A stretch of 64,000 nucleotides of DNA from positions 1-64,000 of the forward strand of contig WAPN01000006.1 of the NCBI GenBank assembly GCA_015520735.1. Reading direction: 5' to 3'. Of the stretch, positions 24,829 through 34,171 are shown piece by piece. Position numbers and translations under genes: made by a program. A model generated the notes under the pieces. The model was not told where the DNA came from, searched no databases, and worked only from the letters and a program-made list of their open reading frames with translations. Positions within the stretch are counted from its first letter, which is position 1; every line of letters begins with the position of its first letter. Source of the DNA: Desulfurococcales archaeon. Its GTDB lineage: Archaea; Thermoproteota; Thermoprotei_A; Sulfolobales; Desulfurococcaceae.

Positions 24829-25173
24829 ATGTCAGACGAAACAAAATATGTATCTTATGAAGAGTTCATAAAAATAGATCTTAGAGTAGGCAAAGTTATC
24901 AGTGCCGAGAGGGTCAAGGGGAGCAAAAAACTGTTAAGACTAATAGTTGATCTGGGAGAGCTCGGCGAGAGGCAGATCATTGCAGGTCTAGGCAAATGGT
25001 ACGAGCCAGAATACTTTGTTGGAAAGAATATCATCGTTGTTGCCAATCTACAACCAAAGAAGATCTTCGGACTAGAGAGTCAAGGAATGTTGCTAGCTGC
25101 CGATACTCTGGAAGGAGCACCTGTTCTCCTGACAACCGATAAACCAGTAGAACCGGGTGCCAGGGTTAGGTAA
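24829..25173 (+). CDS. tRNA-binding OB-fold protein (EMAP/MetG C-terminal type)
   Basis: A 114-residue stand-alone OB-fold domain related to the C-terminus of methionyl-tRNA synthetase, CsaA and EMAPII. Characteristic parts are DLRVGKVISAERVKGSKKL at the N-terminus, ELGERQIIAGLGKWY, and NLQPKKIFGLESQGMLLAA. In archaea such proteins act in trans with MetRS or other synthetases. The ATG at 24829 gives the family-like length; an upstream reading from 24769 would add an unrelated tail. It is divergent from thiI. Confidence 0.9.
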   Translation: MSDETKYVSYEEFIKIDLRVGKVISAERVKGSKKLLRLIVDLGELGERQIIAGLGKWYEPEYFVGKNIIVVANLQPKKIFGLESQGMLLAADTLEGAPVLLTTDKPVEPGARVR

Positions 25174-25201
25174 AAGTCTTTATAGTTACAAACCTTCTTT
25201 A

Positions 25202-26587
25202 TTATTCAATCTTTTTCCTATATTTCATGTATTTTATCATTGCTGCGAGACTGGCGACTGCTCTTTCTGGACTGGGATATGCAGGTATACCGTTCCTATT
25301 GAGAATCTTCATAGCTTCATACGTGTCATATCCTCCAACGAAACCAGCAACTATTGGTTTCTGCTTATCCTTATGCTTCTTCACAACATCTATAATCGCT
25401 CTCGCTAGGTCTCTCGGGTCTAGGATCGCAGTCCTGCAGTATAGAACAACAATATTATCAACCTCAGGACTCTCATAAGCGATTTCCAGTGCTTTGACAT
25501 AGTTCTCAACGCCGGCCTGGCCAGTCAGGTCTACAGGGTTCTTGGGGCTGCCGAACCATGGCATAGCCTTTCTTAGTTCTTCCTTCAACTGCTCACTAGG
25601 CATTATTAGCTCGACGCCATACTCCTCGGCCGCATCAGTTGCTAGGACTCCGACTCCTCCACCGTTAGTTATTATTATTGTCCTTTCACCACGAGGTATC
25701 GGTTGCTCTGCAAACGCTCTTGCCCAATCAAACATTTCTTCTACGGTCAGAGCTCTTAGGATACCTGCTTGTTTAAATGCTGCACTATATATCTGATCGC
25801 TGCCCGCGAGGCTGCCGGTATGGCTTGCCGCTGCCTGCGCGCCTCTCTTGCTACGGCCTGCTTTGATTACTATGACCGGTTTCTTTTTCGTAATCTTCTT
25901 CATTTCTGTTATGAATCTCTGGCCCTGGCCTGGCTTGAGTCCCTCGAGATAAATTGTTATTACGCGTGTGTTGGGATCATCGGCTAGGAAGTATGATACG
26001 TCTACTGGGTCTATATCACACATGTTACCCATACTCACGATTGCTGATATCCCTATCTCCTCCATTATAGTCCAGCCCATGAGCGCTATGCCTAGAGCTC
26101 CGCTCTGAGTAATGAAGGCTATTGGGCCTGCTCTGAGGTCTTTGGGGCCAAATGTGGCGTTCAGGTTGGCTGGAGTATATGCTATACCGAATATGTTTGG
26201 TCCTAGCACCCTCATACCATACTTTTTCGCGATTTCAACAAGCTTCTTCTCAGCCTCTACATTTCCTACCTCACTGAATCCCGATGTGATTACTACTAGT
26301 ACTTTTACTCCTTTCCTACCAGCCTCTTCAGCTACTTTTAGTACAATTGGCTCGGGAACAACGATTATTGCCATATCAACTTCGTCTGGTATCTCTGTAA
26401 GGGATTTGTAAGCCCTCAGTCCTAAGATCTGATCAGCCTTGGGGTTTACCGGATATATCTTGCCTTTATAACCACACTCTATGATGTTCTTGAGGATCGT
26501 GTAACCTATTTTACCAGGATGTCTGCTGGCCCCGACGACAGCTATGCTTCTCGGCTTGAAAAGAGCCTCGATATTTGGATCCACCAT
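25202..26587 (-). CDS. ADP-forming acyl-CoA synthetase, alpha subunit
   Basis: Alpha subunit of acetate/acyl-CoA:ADP ligase, which turns acyl-CoA into acid while making ATP, the terminal energy step of peptide and sugar fermentation in hyperthermophiles. CoA-binding Rossmann domain first (IAVVGASRHPGKIGY near 14-28), then succinyl-CoA synthetase-like domains with ITQSGALG and the active-site His in AASHTGSLAG near 257. At 461 residues it matches separate alpha subunits; the beta subunit is not in the window. The ATG at 26587 follows GGTGGTG. This is distinct from sucCD at 39.5 kb. Confidence 0.92.
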   Translation of the reverse strand: MVDPNIEALFKPRSIAVVGASRHPGKIGYTILKNIIECGYKGKIYPVNPKADQILGLRAYKSLTEIPDEVDMAIIVVPEPIVLKVAEEAGRKGVKVLVVITSGFSEVGNVEAEKKLVEIAKKYGMRVLGPNIFGIAYTPANLNATFGPKDLRAGPIAFITQSGALGIALMGWTIMEEIGISAIVSMGNMCDIDPVDVSYFLADDPNTRVITIYLEGLKPGQGQRFITEMKKITKKKPVIVIKAGRSKRGAQAAASHTGSLAGSDQIYSAAFKQAGILRALTVEEMFDWARAFAEQPIPRGERTIIITNGGGVGVLATDAAEEYGVELIMPSEQLKEELRKAMPWFGSPKNPVDLTGQAGVENYVKALEIAYESPEVDNIVVLYCRTAILDPRDLARAIIDVVKKHKDKQKPIVAGFVGGYDTYEAMKILNRNGIPAYPSPERAVASLAAMIKYMKYRKKIE

Positions 26588-26687
26588 AAGCACCACCCAA
26601 AGCATGTATATACACGCGCGTTTTTCTACGTAGACTTCAATATACACTGATTCAGATATGTAGGTAATAAGGATTAATCTTTAAAAT

Positions 26688-27299
26688 TTACAATGAAATA
26701 CCCAGGTAATCGTGAATATTCTTTAGGAACCCGATTATACTCTGATTAACACATATATCTGCTATTTCACAGTAGGGGTTATAGGAGCTATCAACAACTA
26801 TGAGTCGTGCATCTTTAATCTTCGGCACAACAACCATAATGTTTATAGGGCTGAGATAAGGTGATACGCCCAAAACAACTATTGTATCTGAAGCCATCAA
26901 GTCCAGAAGTGTATCTCTGTATTTTTCATAGCTTAGACATGACCCTATAGTTAGAAGCTTTTCATCTTCATCGTCGTGTAAAAGACACAGTACGTGGTTC
27001 TCTATGAGGCATTTTGCCAGACAATAAGGTGATACATCAATCAAATGATCTATAAGTCCACGATCATATAGCGCCTTTATGATCTGTAATGTTCCAGTTA
27101 CGTCTTCCCCAATATATTCAAGCTTGCAGTCATAGCTGGTATATGTGGCGATTATCTCTTCCTTATCGATAGAGTTATATCTGTATGGTTGGTAGTCGTG
27201 GTAAGGATGATATCCTAGTTCTTTATAGAAACCACTTCCAAGAATTACTGTAGTCTCGTAGTCCCGCATAAGCCTTATGATCTCTGAATAATTATTCAT
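26688..27299 (-). CDS. Divergent sirtuin-like protein
   Basis: A 203-residue protein with a Sir2-like outline: TVILGSGFY in place of the GAGIS loop, LIDHLIDVSPYCLAK in place of TQNIDGLH, and the C-terminal SDTIVVLGVSPYLSPINIM then ARLIVVDSSYNP like the VLGTSL...VIIN part of sirtuins. The catalytic His after the NID motif and the CxxC zinc pairs are not clearly kept, so it may bind NAD-like ligands without deacetylating. ATGAATAA couples its start to the helicase stop (8-base overlap), so helicase and this protein are co-translated. Confidence 0.5.
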   Translation of the reverse strand: MNNYSEIIRLMRDYETTVILGSGFYKELGYHPYHDYQPYRYNSIDKEEIIATYTSYDCKLEYIGEDVTGTLQIIKALYDRGLIDHLIDVSPYCLAKCLIENHVLCLLHDDEDEKLLTIGSCLSYEKYRDTLLDLMASDTIVVLGVSPYLSPINIMVVVPKIKDARLIVVDSSYNPYCEIADICVNQSIIGFLKNIHDYLGISL

Positions 27300-29082
27300 T
27301 CCTCTCCCCTGACAAGAACTTCTGGAAACGCTGAGCAGAAAACGCATTGTCACATACGAGCTTCAATGCTTTTTCGTCAAGTATAGTGAAAGTATAGTTT
27401 ATGTTTACTAGTTTTAATGAGCCTATTGAGAGAGGGATCTCAAAGATAAACGACAATCGATCTATTTTACCGTTTTTCTCAAGTATTTTACGGAGTCTAG
27501 AGAGTATTTTGCTATGGGTTCCCAAGACAGCTCTTGATGATTTTTGGACAACATATTTTGCTTTACCATGTAATCTGAGATCAGGTTCTAGATATTCTTG
27601 ATATTCTTCATAGAGAATATCGATATCGTCTGGAGAGGCATAGACTTTGCCGAGATGTGTGTAAATATAGAGGATTTCTCCCCTTTCCATTAATTTTCTA
27701 AGAGCTTTAGCCACCATGTCGTGGGGCCATCCGATCGCTTCTGCAATCCATTCTAAAGGCATGGGGCGCCCTTCAAGAATTGAAAGTATCTTATCATGTG
27801 TTGTCCTTCGCCATAACCTCTCTAGAACTTCTTCATCGACTGGTATGTCAATACCGCTCTTCTTAGCAAATTCAAGAGAATCAACGAGACTATCCATGTC
27901 CGGCGTATCGGGCGTCACAATGTATGCTACGAACTTCAGTCCCTTTCTGCCCGTTAATCTAAGGATACGGCCATGCCGTTGAATGAATCTTAGAGGGCTT
28001 GCAACATTGCTCCAGATAACTAGGAGGTCGGCCATCGGAAGATCAAGACCTTCCTCGCCAGCTGAAGTAGAGATTATTACCTTTGCTTGCTTACTATGTG
28101 CTCTATGCAGTACCTTCCTTACATCCTCTTTCATTTTTGCCTTGCCATATATTGCAACTGCACCGTACTGCTTAGATAATACCTTCTCGAGATACTTCGC
28201 AATAACAACTCTATCAACAAATACTATAGCTTTATTGAAATCATGGTCCCGCAGTATACGTAGTAGAGCATCAAGCTTATGTGCAGGCCTGATCCCAGGC
28301 CTATCAAGATATGGCCTTATAGGTGATAATATGAATGACAGACGTGTTTCTTTATCTATACTTTCCTTAAGAGCTAGTGCACCATCTCTGACAAACCATC
28401 GTATGGCTAGATTAACTAATCCCCGATCGCGACCTGATAGATCTAACCTAATGTCCTCGAGCCTTTCCAGCAAGGATTTTTCTTCATGGTTTAGCTCAGC
28501 TTCATAAATTTCTCCAATCCATGGTGGGACATATTTCTTTATTCTCTCATCGTTCCAGCTCCATCTCCTGATAGGGCCTATATATCTGGTTATCTCTGGC
28601 TCTCGAGCACGAGGTATATGGGCAGAAAGCCCCAGTCTTCTATCAAACTTCGTCTTCTTCATGAATTCTGCGTATGCATCCTTGCCTGTGGTATGGTGAC
28701 ACTCATCAACAACTACGGCATTGTATCCGAGTGAAGCTATTATCTCATGGTCACTCAAAGCTGTCTCAGGAGTTGTGACGGCTATCTTTGCGCACATCCA
28801 TAAGTCTTTTCTTTTATTCTTGGGATATTTACCATGAATTGGAAGCGCCTTTACGCCTAGGACTTTGTTTATGTAGGACGCTACTTGTTCGACGAGGATT
28901 CTCGAAGGCTCTAGGAAAATTATCCTTCTAGCCTCACCTGTTTCCATGAGTTTCTTGACCCAGAGAATAGCTATCAGGGTTTTACCTGAGCCTGTAGGCA
29001 TAACTATGACTGCGCCTTTACGTTTTAGAGCCCATTCGGCCGCTTCTATCTGATAGTCTCTAGGCTTTATCTTAAGCCTCAA
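27292..29082 (-). CDS. Superfamily 2 DECH-box helicase (Hef/XPB-like)
   Basis: A 596-residue SF2 helicase. RDYQIEAAEW (Q-like motif) at 8-17, Walker A MPTGSGKT near 29-36, VVDECHH near 123-129, then a second RecA domain with AIVFVDR, STSAGEEGLDLP and QRHGRILRLTGRKG (motif VI) near 370-383. Organisation resembles archaeal Hef/MPH1 helicases without the nuclease domain; XPB-type is possible. The C-terminal 170 residues contain a winged-helix stretch (EWIAEAIGWPHDMVAKALRK near 440-460). Likely DNA repair or fork remodelling. Confidence 0.85.
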   Translation of the reverse strand: MRLKIKPRDYQIEAAEWALKRKGAVIVMPTGSGKTLIAILWVKKLMETGEARRIIFLEPSRILVEQVASYINKVLGVKALPIHGKYPKNKRKDLWMCAKIAVTTPETALSDHEIIASLGYNAVVVDECHHTTGKDAYAEFMKKTKFDRRLGLSAHIPRAREPEITRYIGPIRRWSWNDERIKKYVPPWIGEIYEAELNHEEKSLLERLEDIRLDLSGRDRGLVNLAIRWFVRDGALALKESIDKETRLSFILSPIRPYLDRPGIRPAHKLDALLRILRDHDFNKAIVFVDRVVIAKYLEKVLSKQYGAVAIYGKAKMKEDVRKVLHRAHSKQAKVIISTSAGEEGLDLPMADLLVIWSNVASPLRFIQRHGRILRLTGRKGLKFVAYIVTPDTPDMDSLVDSLEFAKKSGIDIPVDEEVLERLWRRTTHDKILSILEGRPMPLEWIAEAIGWPHDMVAKALRKLMERGEILYIYTHLGKVYASPDDIDILYEEYQEYLEPDLRLHGKAKYVVQKSSRAVLGTHSKILSRLRKILEKNGKIDRLSFIFEIPLSIGSLKLVNINYTFTILDEKALKLVCDNAFSAQRFQKFLSGERNE

Positions 29083-29125
29083 TTCTATTGACCATAGAAT
29101 AGTGTTATTGGTTTATGGTAAAAAA

Positions 29126-30007
29126 TTAGAGATATTGAGCCGCGCGCTTCATGATCTCCGCGTATAGAGTGATCGTATCTTCATATTTTGTCTCTGGCGG
29201 GCCAGTATATATTATATGCATTCTCAGCGTGAATCCTCTCTCCTTGACTTCTTTGACCATGAACCGTGCTATAGCCTCCGCTAACGGATCTAGACTCGGG
29301 TATCCCTTGCCCAGCGGGACTCTCTTCTTCAGTAGTCTTCTGCCAAAGTATACACCGGTTACCTGGCTAAATCTCAGACTTAGGAAACCAGTGCTTAGGG
29401 TTAGACCTCTTCTCAGTACTCTCATCCAGAAATCAACCGTTGCCTCCTTGTCCGCAGCAATGAAGTTTCCATGCTGATCTATCCTTGTCTCGTACATGAA
29501 CACGTTCTCGAGCTGTAGGCTCGGTATTATTCTATCGCTCCCCACGGCCTCTATGATCGCCTTTATTTCATCTAGGCTTCCGAGCTGTCTTCGTGTATAA
29601 GTCGTTTCTAGACTGATATACATGTTCTCGGGAGCGGCTTCAAGAAGCTTCTTGACTACTTCGACTACTGCATCTATATCTCTCTGGTCCATGAACACCC
29701 TCCAGCCTATGTGGAGGTTGAATACCTCAGCTCCAGCAATTGCTGCCTTCTTGATGGCTGCAATTAATGCCTTCTCTATTCTTTCCTGAATATATTTCGA
29801 ATCTGTCACCAGGTTATAGTATGGTCCATGAGCCACTATCGTTGTGAACGCCTTCTTCGCGAATTCACCATAGGCTTCAAAATATTCTTTTCCACGACTC
29901 TTCCGCGAGAAATCCCATGGTGGTATCTCGGTTAGTCTCATTCCCAATGCTGCTGTTTTTGTCGCAGTGCTAAGAGCATTATATGTTCCCCAGTCGAAGA
30001 GTATCAT
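29126..30007 (-). CDS. Endonuclease IV / xylose isomerase-like TIM-barrel protein
   Basis: A 293-residue TIM barrel of the AP endonuclease 2 superfamily. Metal-ligand-like positions appear in order: VAHGPYYN near 58-65, VFNLHIGWR near 95-103, ISLETT near 131-136 and MHIIYTG near 268-274. It may cut at abasic sites in DNA, but members of this fold also include sugar isomerases, so the substrate is not certain. It follows the helicase in the same direction (43 bases between), which supports DNA repair. Confidence 0.75.
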   Translation of the reverse strand: MILFDWGTYNALSTATKTAALGMRLTEIPPWDFSRKSRGKEYFEAYGEFAKKAFTTIVAHGPYYNLVTDSKYIQERIEKALIAAIKKAAIAGAEVFNLHIGWRVFMDQRDIDAVVEVVKKLLEAAPENMYISLETTYTRRQLGSLDEIKAIIEAVGSDRIIPSLQLENVFMYETRIDQHGNFIAADKEATVDFWMRVLRRGLTLSTGFLSLRFSQVTGVYFGRRLLKKRVPLGKGYPSLDPLAEAIARFMVKEVKERGFTLRMHIIYTGPPETKYEDTITLYAEIMKRAAQYL

Positions 30008-30113
30008 GAGTGTCTCACCCCATTATAATTCATATAAATTGTATCGGTTTACTAATTATTTTCTTCAATACAATACTATTTTAATTACTAAATATAATTG
30101 TTTCTTCATTGTT

Positions 30114-30707
30114 CTACCTGTACGAAATTATTCTCAGTTTTTCAAGATCATATTCGAGCAATACATAACCCCCCAGATAACAGGGCGATGGCGACAAATA
30201 AAGGACATTGTTCTTCTCAATAATAACAGGCCCACCATAGCTCAGACCTACCACTACGAGAGAAGGACGAGCTGACTCTATAATTTCGTCCAGGAACCCA
30301 TAGCCAACACTATATCGTCCCATGAGTTTGTTTCCAAGAAGCAAAGGAGGATAATAGGTCACAAATATATCGTAGTTGTCTTTGCGGAGCCTACCCACTA
30401 CTTCCTGGTTTACATTGACTCCTAGACCTGCAAGCTTTATTCTTTCGGGGCCTATGCTGAGCGTCACTGTTTTGCCGTCCAGGAGAACACCTTTTGTCTT
30501 CAACCACTTGGAAATAGAGGGATCATCATTTTCGCCTATTACTCCCACAATGTACTGTGATAAATGCGATAGGAAATCAAGGATTTCAGGCGAAGATATA
30601 TCACCCGCCGAAATAATAATATCAGGGCGTACCCTTATCTCCGCAAATATACTACGGACGATGACCTCGTTGCACAAACATTTCCTGATACAAAGAATCA
30701 TGGCCAA
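30114..30707 (-). CDS. Degenerate calcineurin-like phosphoesterase
   Basis: A 197-residue protein with the overall order of metallophosphoesterases but lost metal ligands. The usual DxH is CIRK at the N-terminus; GD-x-S remains (SAGDIS near 33-38); GN-x-D appears as GENDD near 58; the H-PP motif is TYYPP (His to Tyr); and GHxH is GLSYGG. It looks like a pseudoenzyme. Its start is two bases after the nucleotidyltransferase stop, so the pair is probably co-translated, perhaps as a complex. The region 30008-30113 downstream is AT-rich with nothing seen. Confidence 0.65.
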   Translation of the reverse strand: MAMILCIRKCLCNEVIVRSIFAEIRVRPDIIISAGDISSPEILDFLSHLSQYIVGVIGENDDPSISKWLKTKGVLLDGKTVTLSIGPERIKLAGLGVNVNQEVVGRLRKDNYDIFVTYYPPLLLGNKLMGRYSVGYGFLDEIIESARPSLVVVGLSYGGPVIIEKNNVLYLSPSPCYLGGYVLLEYDLEKLRIISYR

Positions 30708-30709
30708 TC

Positions 30710-31741
30710 CTATATCACCGGCACAAGTTTACCTCTATGCTCATATACACCTAAGACAATCCTGTAATCTCCATACCACGAGCTCCTCTGAAGTAATCCT
30801 TCGACGATAGCACAACCACCCTCATATAGAAACGGTATATATAGTGCTTCGAAAGAGGTAATTGTTCTAAGTTCATATTTCTTGCCTTGTAGAAACTCAT
30901 ACCTGTATATCGGGGCCTCCGATGGATAATTCAGGGCACTTAATTGATAGTTCTCAACACATATTTTTACCCTAACGTATCCTGCGTTCTTCCATGGCTC
31001 CATTAAATCAAGGGATCTCGCTATACCATCATTATATATTATCGAATAATCGATATCTTCTATCTTGCCTCGTCTCCAAGGTCTGTAAAAGTATTTACGT
31101 ATAGCTTCTCTGCTTATCCCTAATCGTTCTTCTAATCGTCTACTCCATAAAGTTAGCTCATACTCGTTAAATATCCTAACAATACCCCTTCTACCAACTG
31201 TCTCGTTGAGAGCTTCTATAACTTTTAGCGAGTCACGCCATCCATAAACCACAAGGTCTATATCGCTCGTGCCGGGCACATGGATGTCTACTAGAATGGA
31301 GCCAGTGATGCCTATGCTTACATTGCCAGCATACATTTTTATAGTGTCAATTAGTTCTAGCGCAATTACTTCAAGACGATCTCCAGGATGATAGATCAAG
31401 CTATATGTTCGTTGAATAGGGTCATATATTGTCATGATCTTATCACGAGGAATAATCGGGGATGAGCATCCAAAGGCATGTATGTAAGTCCTCCACGGCG
31501 TGCTCTCATGTACTACTACGGGATCATATACAGGGACAAGTCTACGGTATCTATTCAGAGAGTCGTGCCAGGGCCCAACTTGTCTCGAACCAGCACAATA
31601 TTTTTGATAACCAACAACATATCCAGCAGAATGCGCATTACCAACAACAACAGCATAACAATTATTTCTTAGCTTCAGATAATAGTGGTCAAGAACATCA
31701 ATGTCTACCACATGGTTCACCATATTGTAGGTGTTGCACAT
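30710..31741 (-). CDS. Predicted nucleotidyltransferase-fold protein
   Basis: A 343-residue protein. The middle has the nucleotidyltransferase signature G-S then D-I-D (GITGSILVDIHVPG followed by TSDIDLVVYG, about residues 143-166), with a helix and a further acidic strand DIDYSIIY near 229-236 that could be the third carboxylate. N- and C-terminal regions are unrecognised. Related archaeal proteins are annotated only as nucleotidyltransferase-like. The N-terminus is uncertain (ATG at 31741 or the Met at residue 7). It is coupled to the degenerate phosphoesterase. Confidence 0.7.
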   Translation of the reverse strand: MCNTYNMVNHVVDIDVLDHYYLKLRNNCYAVVVGNAHSAGYVVGYQKYCAGSRQVGPWHDSLNRYRRLVPVYDPVVVHESTPWRTYIHAFGCSSPIIPRDKIMTIYDPIQRTYSLIYHPGDRLEVIALELIDTIKMYAGNVSIGITGSILVDIHVPGTSDIDLVVYGWRDSLKVIEALNETVGRRGIVRIFNEYELTLWSRRLEERLGISREAIRKYFYRPWRRGKIEDIDYSIIYNDGIARSLDLMEPWKNAGYVRVKICVENYQLSALNYPSEAPIYRYEFLQGKKYELRTITSFEALYIPFLYEGGCAIVEGLLQRSSWYGDYRIVLGVYEHRGKLVPVI

Positions 31742-31791
31742 ACACTAACTATGTGGCTACGTAAAAGAAATAATAAGCGGTGATTCCAAGA

Positions 31792-32469
31792 ATGGTGAAA
31801 ATAATCTCATTCGATATTGATGGAACCCTTCTTGACAGTTATACTGGAATACCTTTATTCTACAAGGACTTATTCATAAAGGAAAACAAATGGTTTACAA
31901 CTCTCGGAGAAAACATAGATTCCCAAATAGTCTGCAGAGCAGAAGGTATGGCGGACGAGCTCGGACTACTGAGAGATGAATGGTGGAGTAAAATACTTGG
32001 TATACGTGATCAAGTGCTGCTTACGGAATTATTGATCAAGTATTGGAAGTATAGGATAGAGCATTCCAAACTACTGCCCGGCGCGCTCAGGGTATTGTCG
32101 GGTTTCAGAAAAGCCGGGTTCAAAGTTATAAGCATTAGCTATGGCGACGACATACTAGGTCTCAAAAGACATAGGATCGCACTCTATGAACTGGAGAGAT
32201 TTTTCGATGACGTGATAATAGTCAATGACGACGTACCTACAAGGTCAGAAGCTATTAAGTATATCTTATGGAAGTATAGGCCTGAGAAACTCATCGTCGT
32301 AGATGACAAATGCAGAGTACTTGAAAGCATTAAATCTGAATCGGAAATTATTGAGACAGTGCACACAGTCTTTCCCTATCCTGAATGTATGGAGATACAA
32401 TATAGAAGGTGCGGTGATACAGAAGTCTATAATCTCTATGAGCTAGGAAAAGAATATGGTGTAATATAG
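31792..32469 (+). CDS. HAD-superfamily hydrolase
   Basis: A 225-residue phosphatase-like protein. Motif I is FDIDGTLLDS near residues 6-15; a cap of about 80 residues follows; motif II-like ISISYGDD near 116, a Lys in the FRKAGFK/LKRHRIAL area, and motif IV VVDDKCRVLESI near 170. Substrate is unknown. The ATG at 31792 is preferred over an earlier ATT-derived frame because it begins right before the catalytic strand (MVKIISFDIDGT). It is divergent from the nucleotidyltransferase gene. Confidence 0.8.
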   Translation: MVKIISFDIDGTLLDSYTGIPLFYKDLFIKENKWFTTLGENIDSQIVCRAEGMADELGLLRDEWWSKILGIRDQVLLTELLIKYWKYRIEHSKLLPGALRVLSGFRKAGFKVISISYGDDILGLKRHRIALYELERFFDDVIIVNDDVPTRSEAIKYILWKYRPEKLIVVDDKCRVLESIKSESEIIETVHTVFPYPECMEIQYRRCGDTEVYNLYELGKEYGVI

Positions 32470-32508
32470 TATTAGACTAGGGCCTAGACTTTTTACTCGT
32501 GAACGATG

Positions 32509-33699
32509 CTAAACAGGTATTGGTTCGTCAACCTCCTTGAGTTGCTCGATCACATATTTCCTTATCTCTTCAAGGCTGGGGAGCCGCCGGACTATCTTAC
32601 CATTCTCAATATATCTGGCTAGAAGAGGTTCATAGCCCCGCGGTAGACATCCTTTCTCGAACGGCTTTATTATATCGTTTAATCCGGGCCTTCTTCGAAG
32701 CAGTTGCTTGGCTCCGGGTAGCTTACCTCTTTTCGTGAATGGCACCCATTTTCCGTTTTCTTCGATCTCGACTATGTCAGCGCTGATATCGATGGAGGGC
32801 GGAAATGATACGCTCGTCCCTATACCAAATGCGTCAACAATGTCTCTTAGTTCTACAAGGCTTTTCTCGTCAATGCCTCCGCTAACCACGATTTTTACAT
32901 GTTTGTAGCCATGGAGATCTAATGTCCATCTAACCTCTTCAACAATAGCCCTCATATTACCTCTACGACTACTAGGAGTGTCCAATCTGACCCCGTAAAG
33001 TTTGTCACCGAGGGCTTTAGCCGCCATGAGTGATTCTATACGCTCATCATATAATGTGTCGACGAGCATTATCCTCGGAACATCCTCTTCGACTATTTCA
33101 TCGAATGCTTTCCAGGCATTCACCTGGTCTCCAAATACGAGTATTAGCGCATGAGGCATTGTACCGACTGGTCTTAACCCTAAATATTTTCGGCTTATTG
33201 TTCCAGAGACTGCGTCCATTCCCCCAATATAGGCAGCTCTATCCGCCATCGGTGCGAGAGCCGGGTGAAGAGCCCTTAGGCCGAAGAACAATAGTGTTTT
33301 ATTCATTGCAAGTCTCTTCATCCTAGCTGCTTTAGAAGCTATGCTCGAATAGTGACGGAGTATTCCAAGGAGAGGAGTTTCGTAAACAGAGAAATCATCG
33401 TAGTAACCTTCAATTATCATCAGGGGTTCTCCGGCTTTAAACAATGTACCCTCTGGCAAAGCATATATGGTGAATGGCTTGTCTTCAAGGAGCTTTAACG
33501 CCTCTTCCAACCCTGCAAACACTGCCCATTCATAGCCTCTAGGCAACTTGTTCACATGAAGTTCTATCCTGACTTTTTTCCTAAGTTTTTTTGCACGTAG
33601 AATTTTGCGTGTCCTTACAAAATAGATATCTGTTACCTCACCATCATAAATTTCCTTATCTGTCGCAATGTAGAAACGACGCCCAATATTTTCTCCCAT
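32509..33699 (-). CDS. pncB: Nicotinate phosphoribosyltransferase
   Basis: Makes nicotinate mononucleotide for NAD salvage. Archaeal form of about 396 residues. Typical segments: [19 protein letters not shown] at the N-terminus, the [21 protein letters not shown] block near 150-170, GTMPHAL near 186-192, a barrel strand with VDT and then [11 protein letters not shown] near 250, and IVVSGGID near 282. The ATG at 33699 follows GGTGAG. It overlaps or abuts the end of the YjbQ gene upstream, with which it shares the strand. Confidence 0.92.
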   Translation of the reverse strand: MGENIGRRFYIATDKEIYDGEVTDIYFVRTRKILRAKKLRKKVRIELHVNKLPRGYEWAVFAGLEEALKLLEDKPFTIYALPEGTLFKAGEPLMIIEGYYDDFSVYETPLLGILRHYSSIASKAARMKRLAMNKTLLFFGLRALHPALAPMADRAAYIGGMDAVSGTISRKYLGLRPVGTMPHALILVFGDQVNAWKAFDEIVEEDVPRIMLVDTLYDERIESLMAAKALGDKLYGVRLDTPSSRRGNMRAIVEEVRWTLDLHGYKHVKIVVSGGIDEKSLVELRDIVDAFGIGTSVSFPPSIDISADIVEIEENGKWVPFTKRGKLPGAKQLLRRRPGLNDIIKPFEKGCLPRGYEPLLARYIENGKIVRRLPSLEEIRKYVIEQLKEVDEPIPV

Positions 33700-33703
33700 T
33701 AGT

Positions 33704-34129
33704 TTACTCACCCATCACCATGACTATCACATGCCTCAACGATCTTGGTCCATCCATTTCAACAACAAATATGTTCTGCCAAGTACCCCTCACAAGCCTG
33801 CCATTTATCACAGGAAATACTCTATCGGCTCCGATTAATGCTGAACCTATGTGAGCATGTGCATTATCATCTATAATGTTGTGTCTCCACTTATTACTGC
33901 CAGGCTCAGTTATCTCCTTGATCTTCGTCAATATATCGGATATCAGACCGGATTCATGTTCATTAGCAATTATAGCCGCAGTCGCATGAGGGGCGAAAAT
34001 AAGGCACATACCATTCTTGATGCCGCTCTCCTCTACGATCTGCTCGACTTCATGAGTGATATCTATGAGTTCGAACCTGCTATGGGTGGAAATTCTTATT
34101 TCACGATAGTAGACTTTCAAAGCATGCAC
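33704..34129 (-). CDS. YjbQ/UPF0047 family protein
   Basis: A 141-residue member of the YjbQ family; some members show thiamine-phosphate synthase-like activity, but the cellular role is unsettled. Signature: [18 protein letters not shown] near 42-59, then the [12 protein letters not shown] block near 83-94, GSALIGAD, and [16 protein letters not shown] near 113-128. The conserved His residues are present. It is upstream of and coupled to pncB, suggesting cofactor metabolism. Confidence 0.88.
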   Translation of the reverse strand: MHALKVYYREIRISTHSRFELIDITHEVEQIVEESGIKNGMCLIFAPHATAAIIANEHESGLISDILTKIKEITEPGSNKWRHNIIDDNAHAHIGSALIGADRVFPVINGRLVRGTWQNIFVVEMDGPRSLRHVIVMVMGE

Positions 34130-34171
34130 CCAGGTCTTTTTTCAAACCGAATAATCTGGATATAAGGAAAT

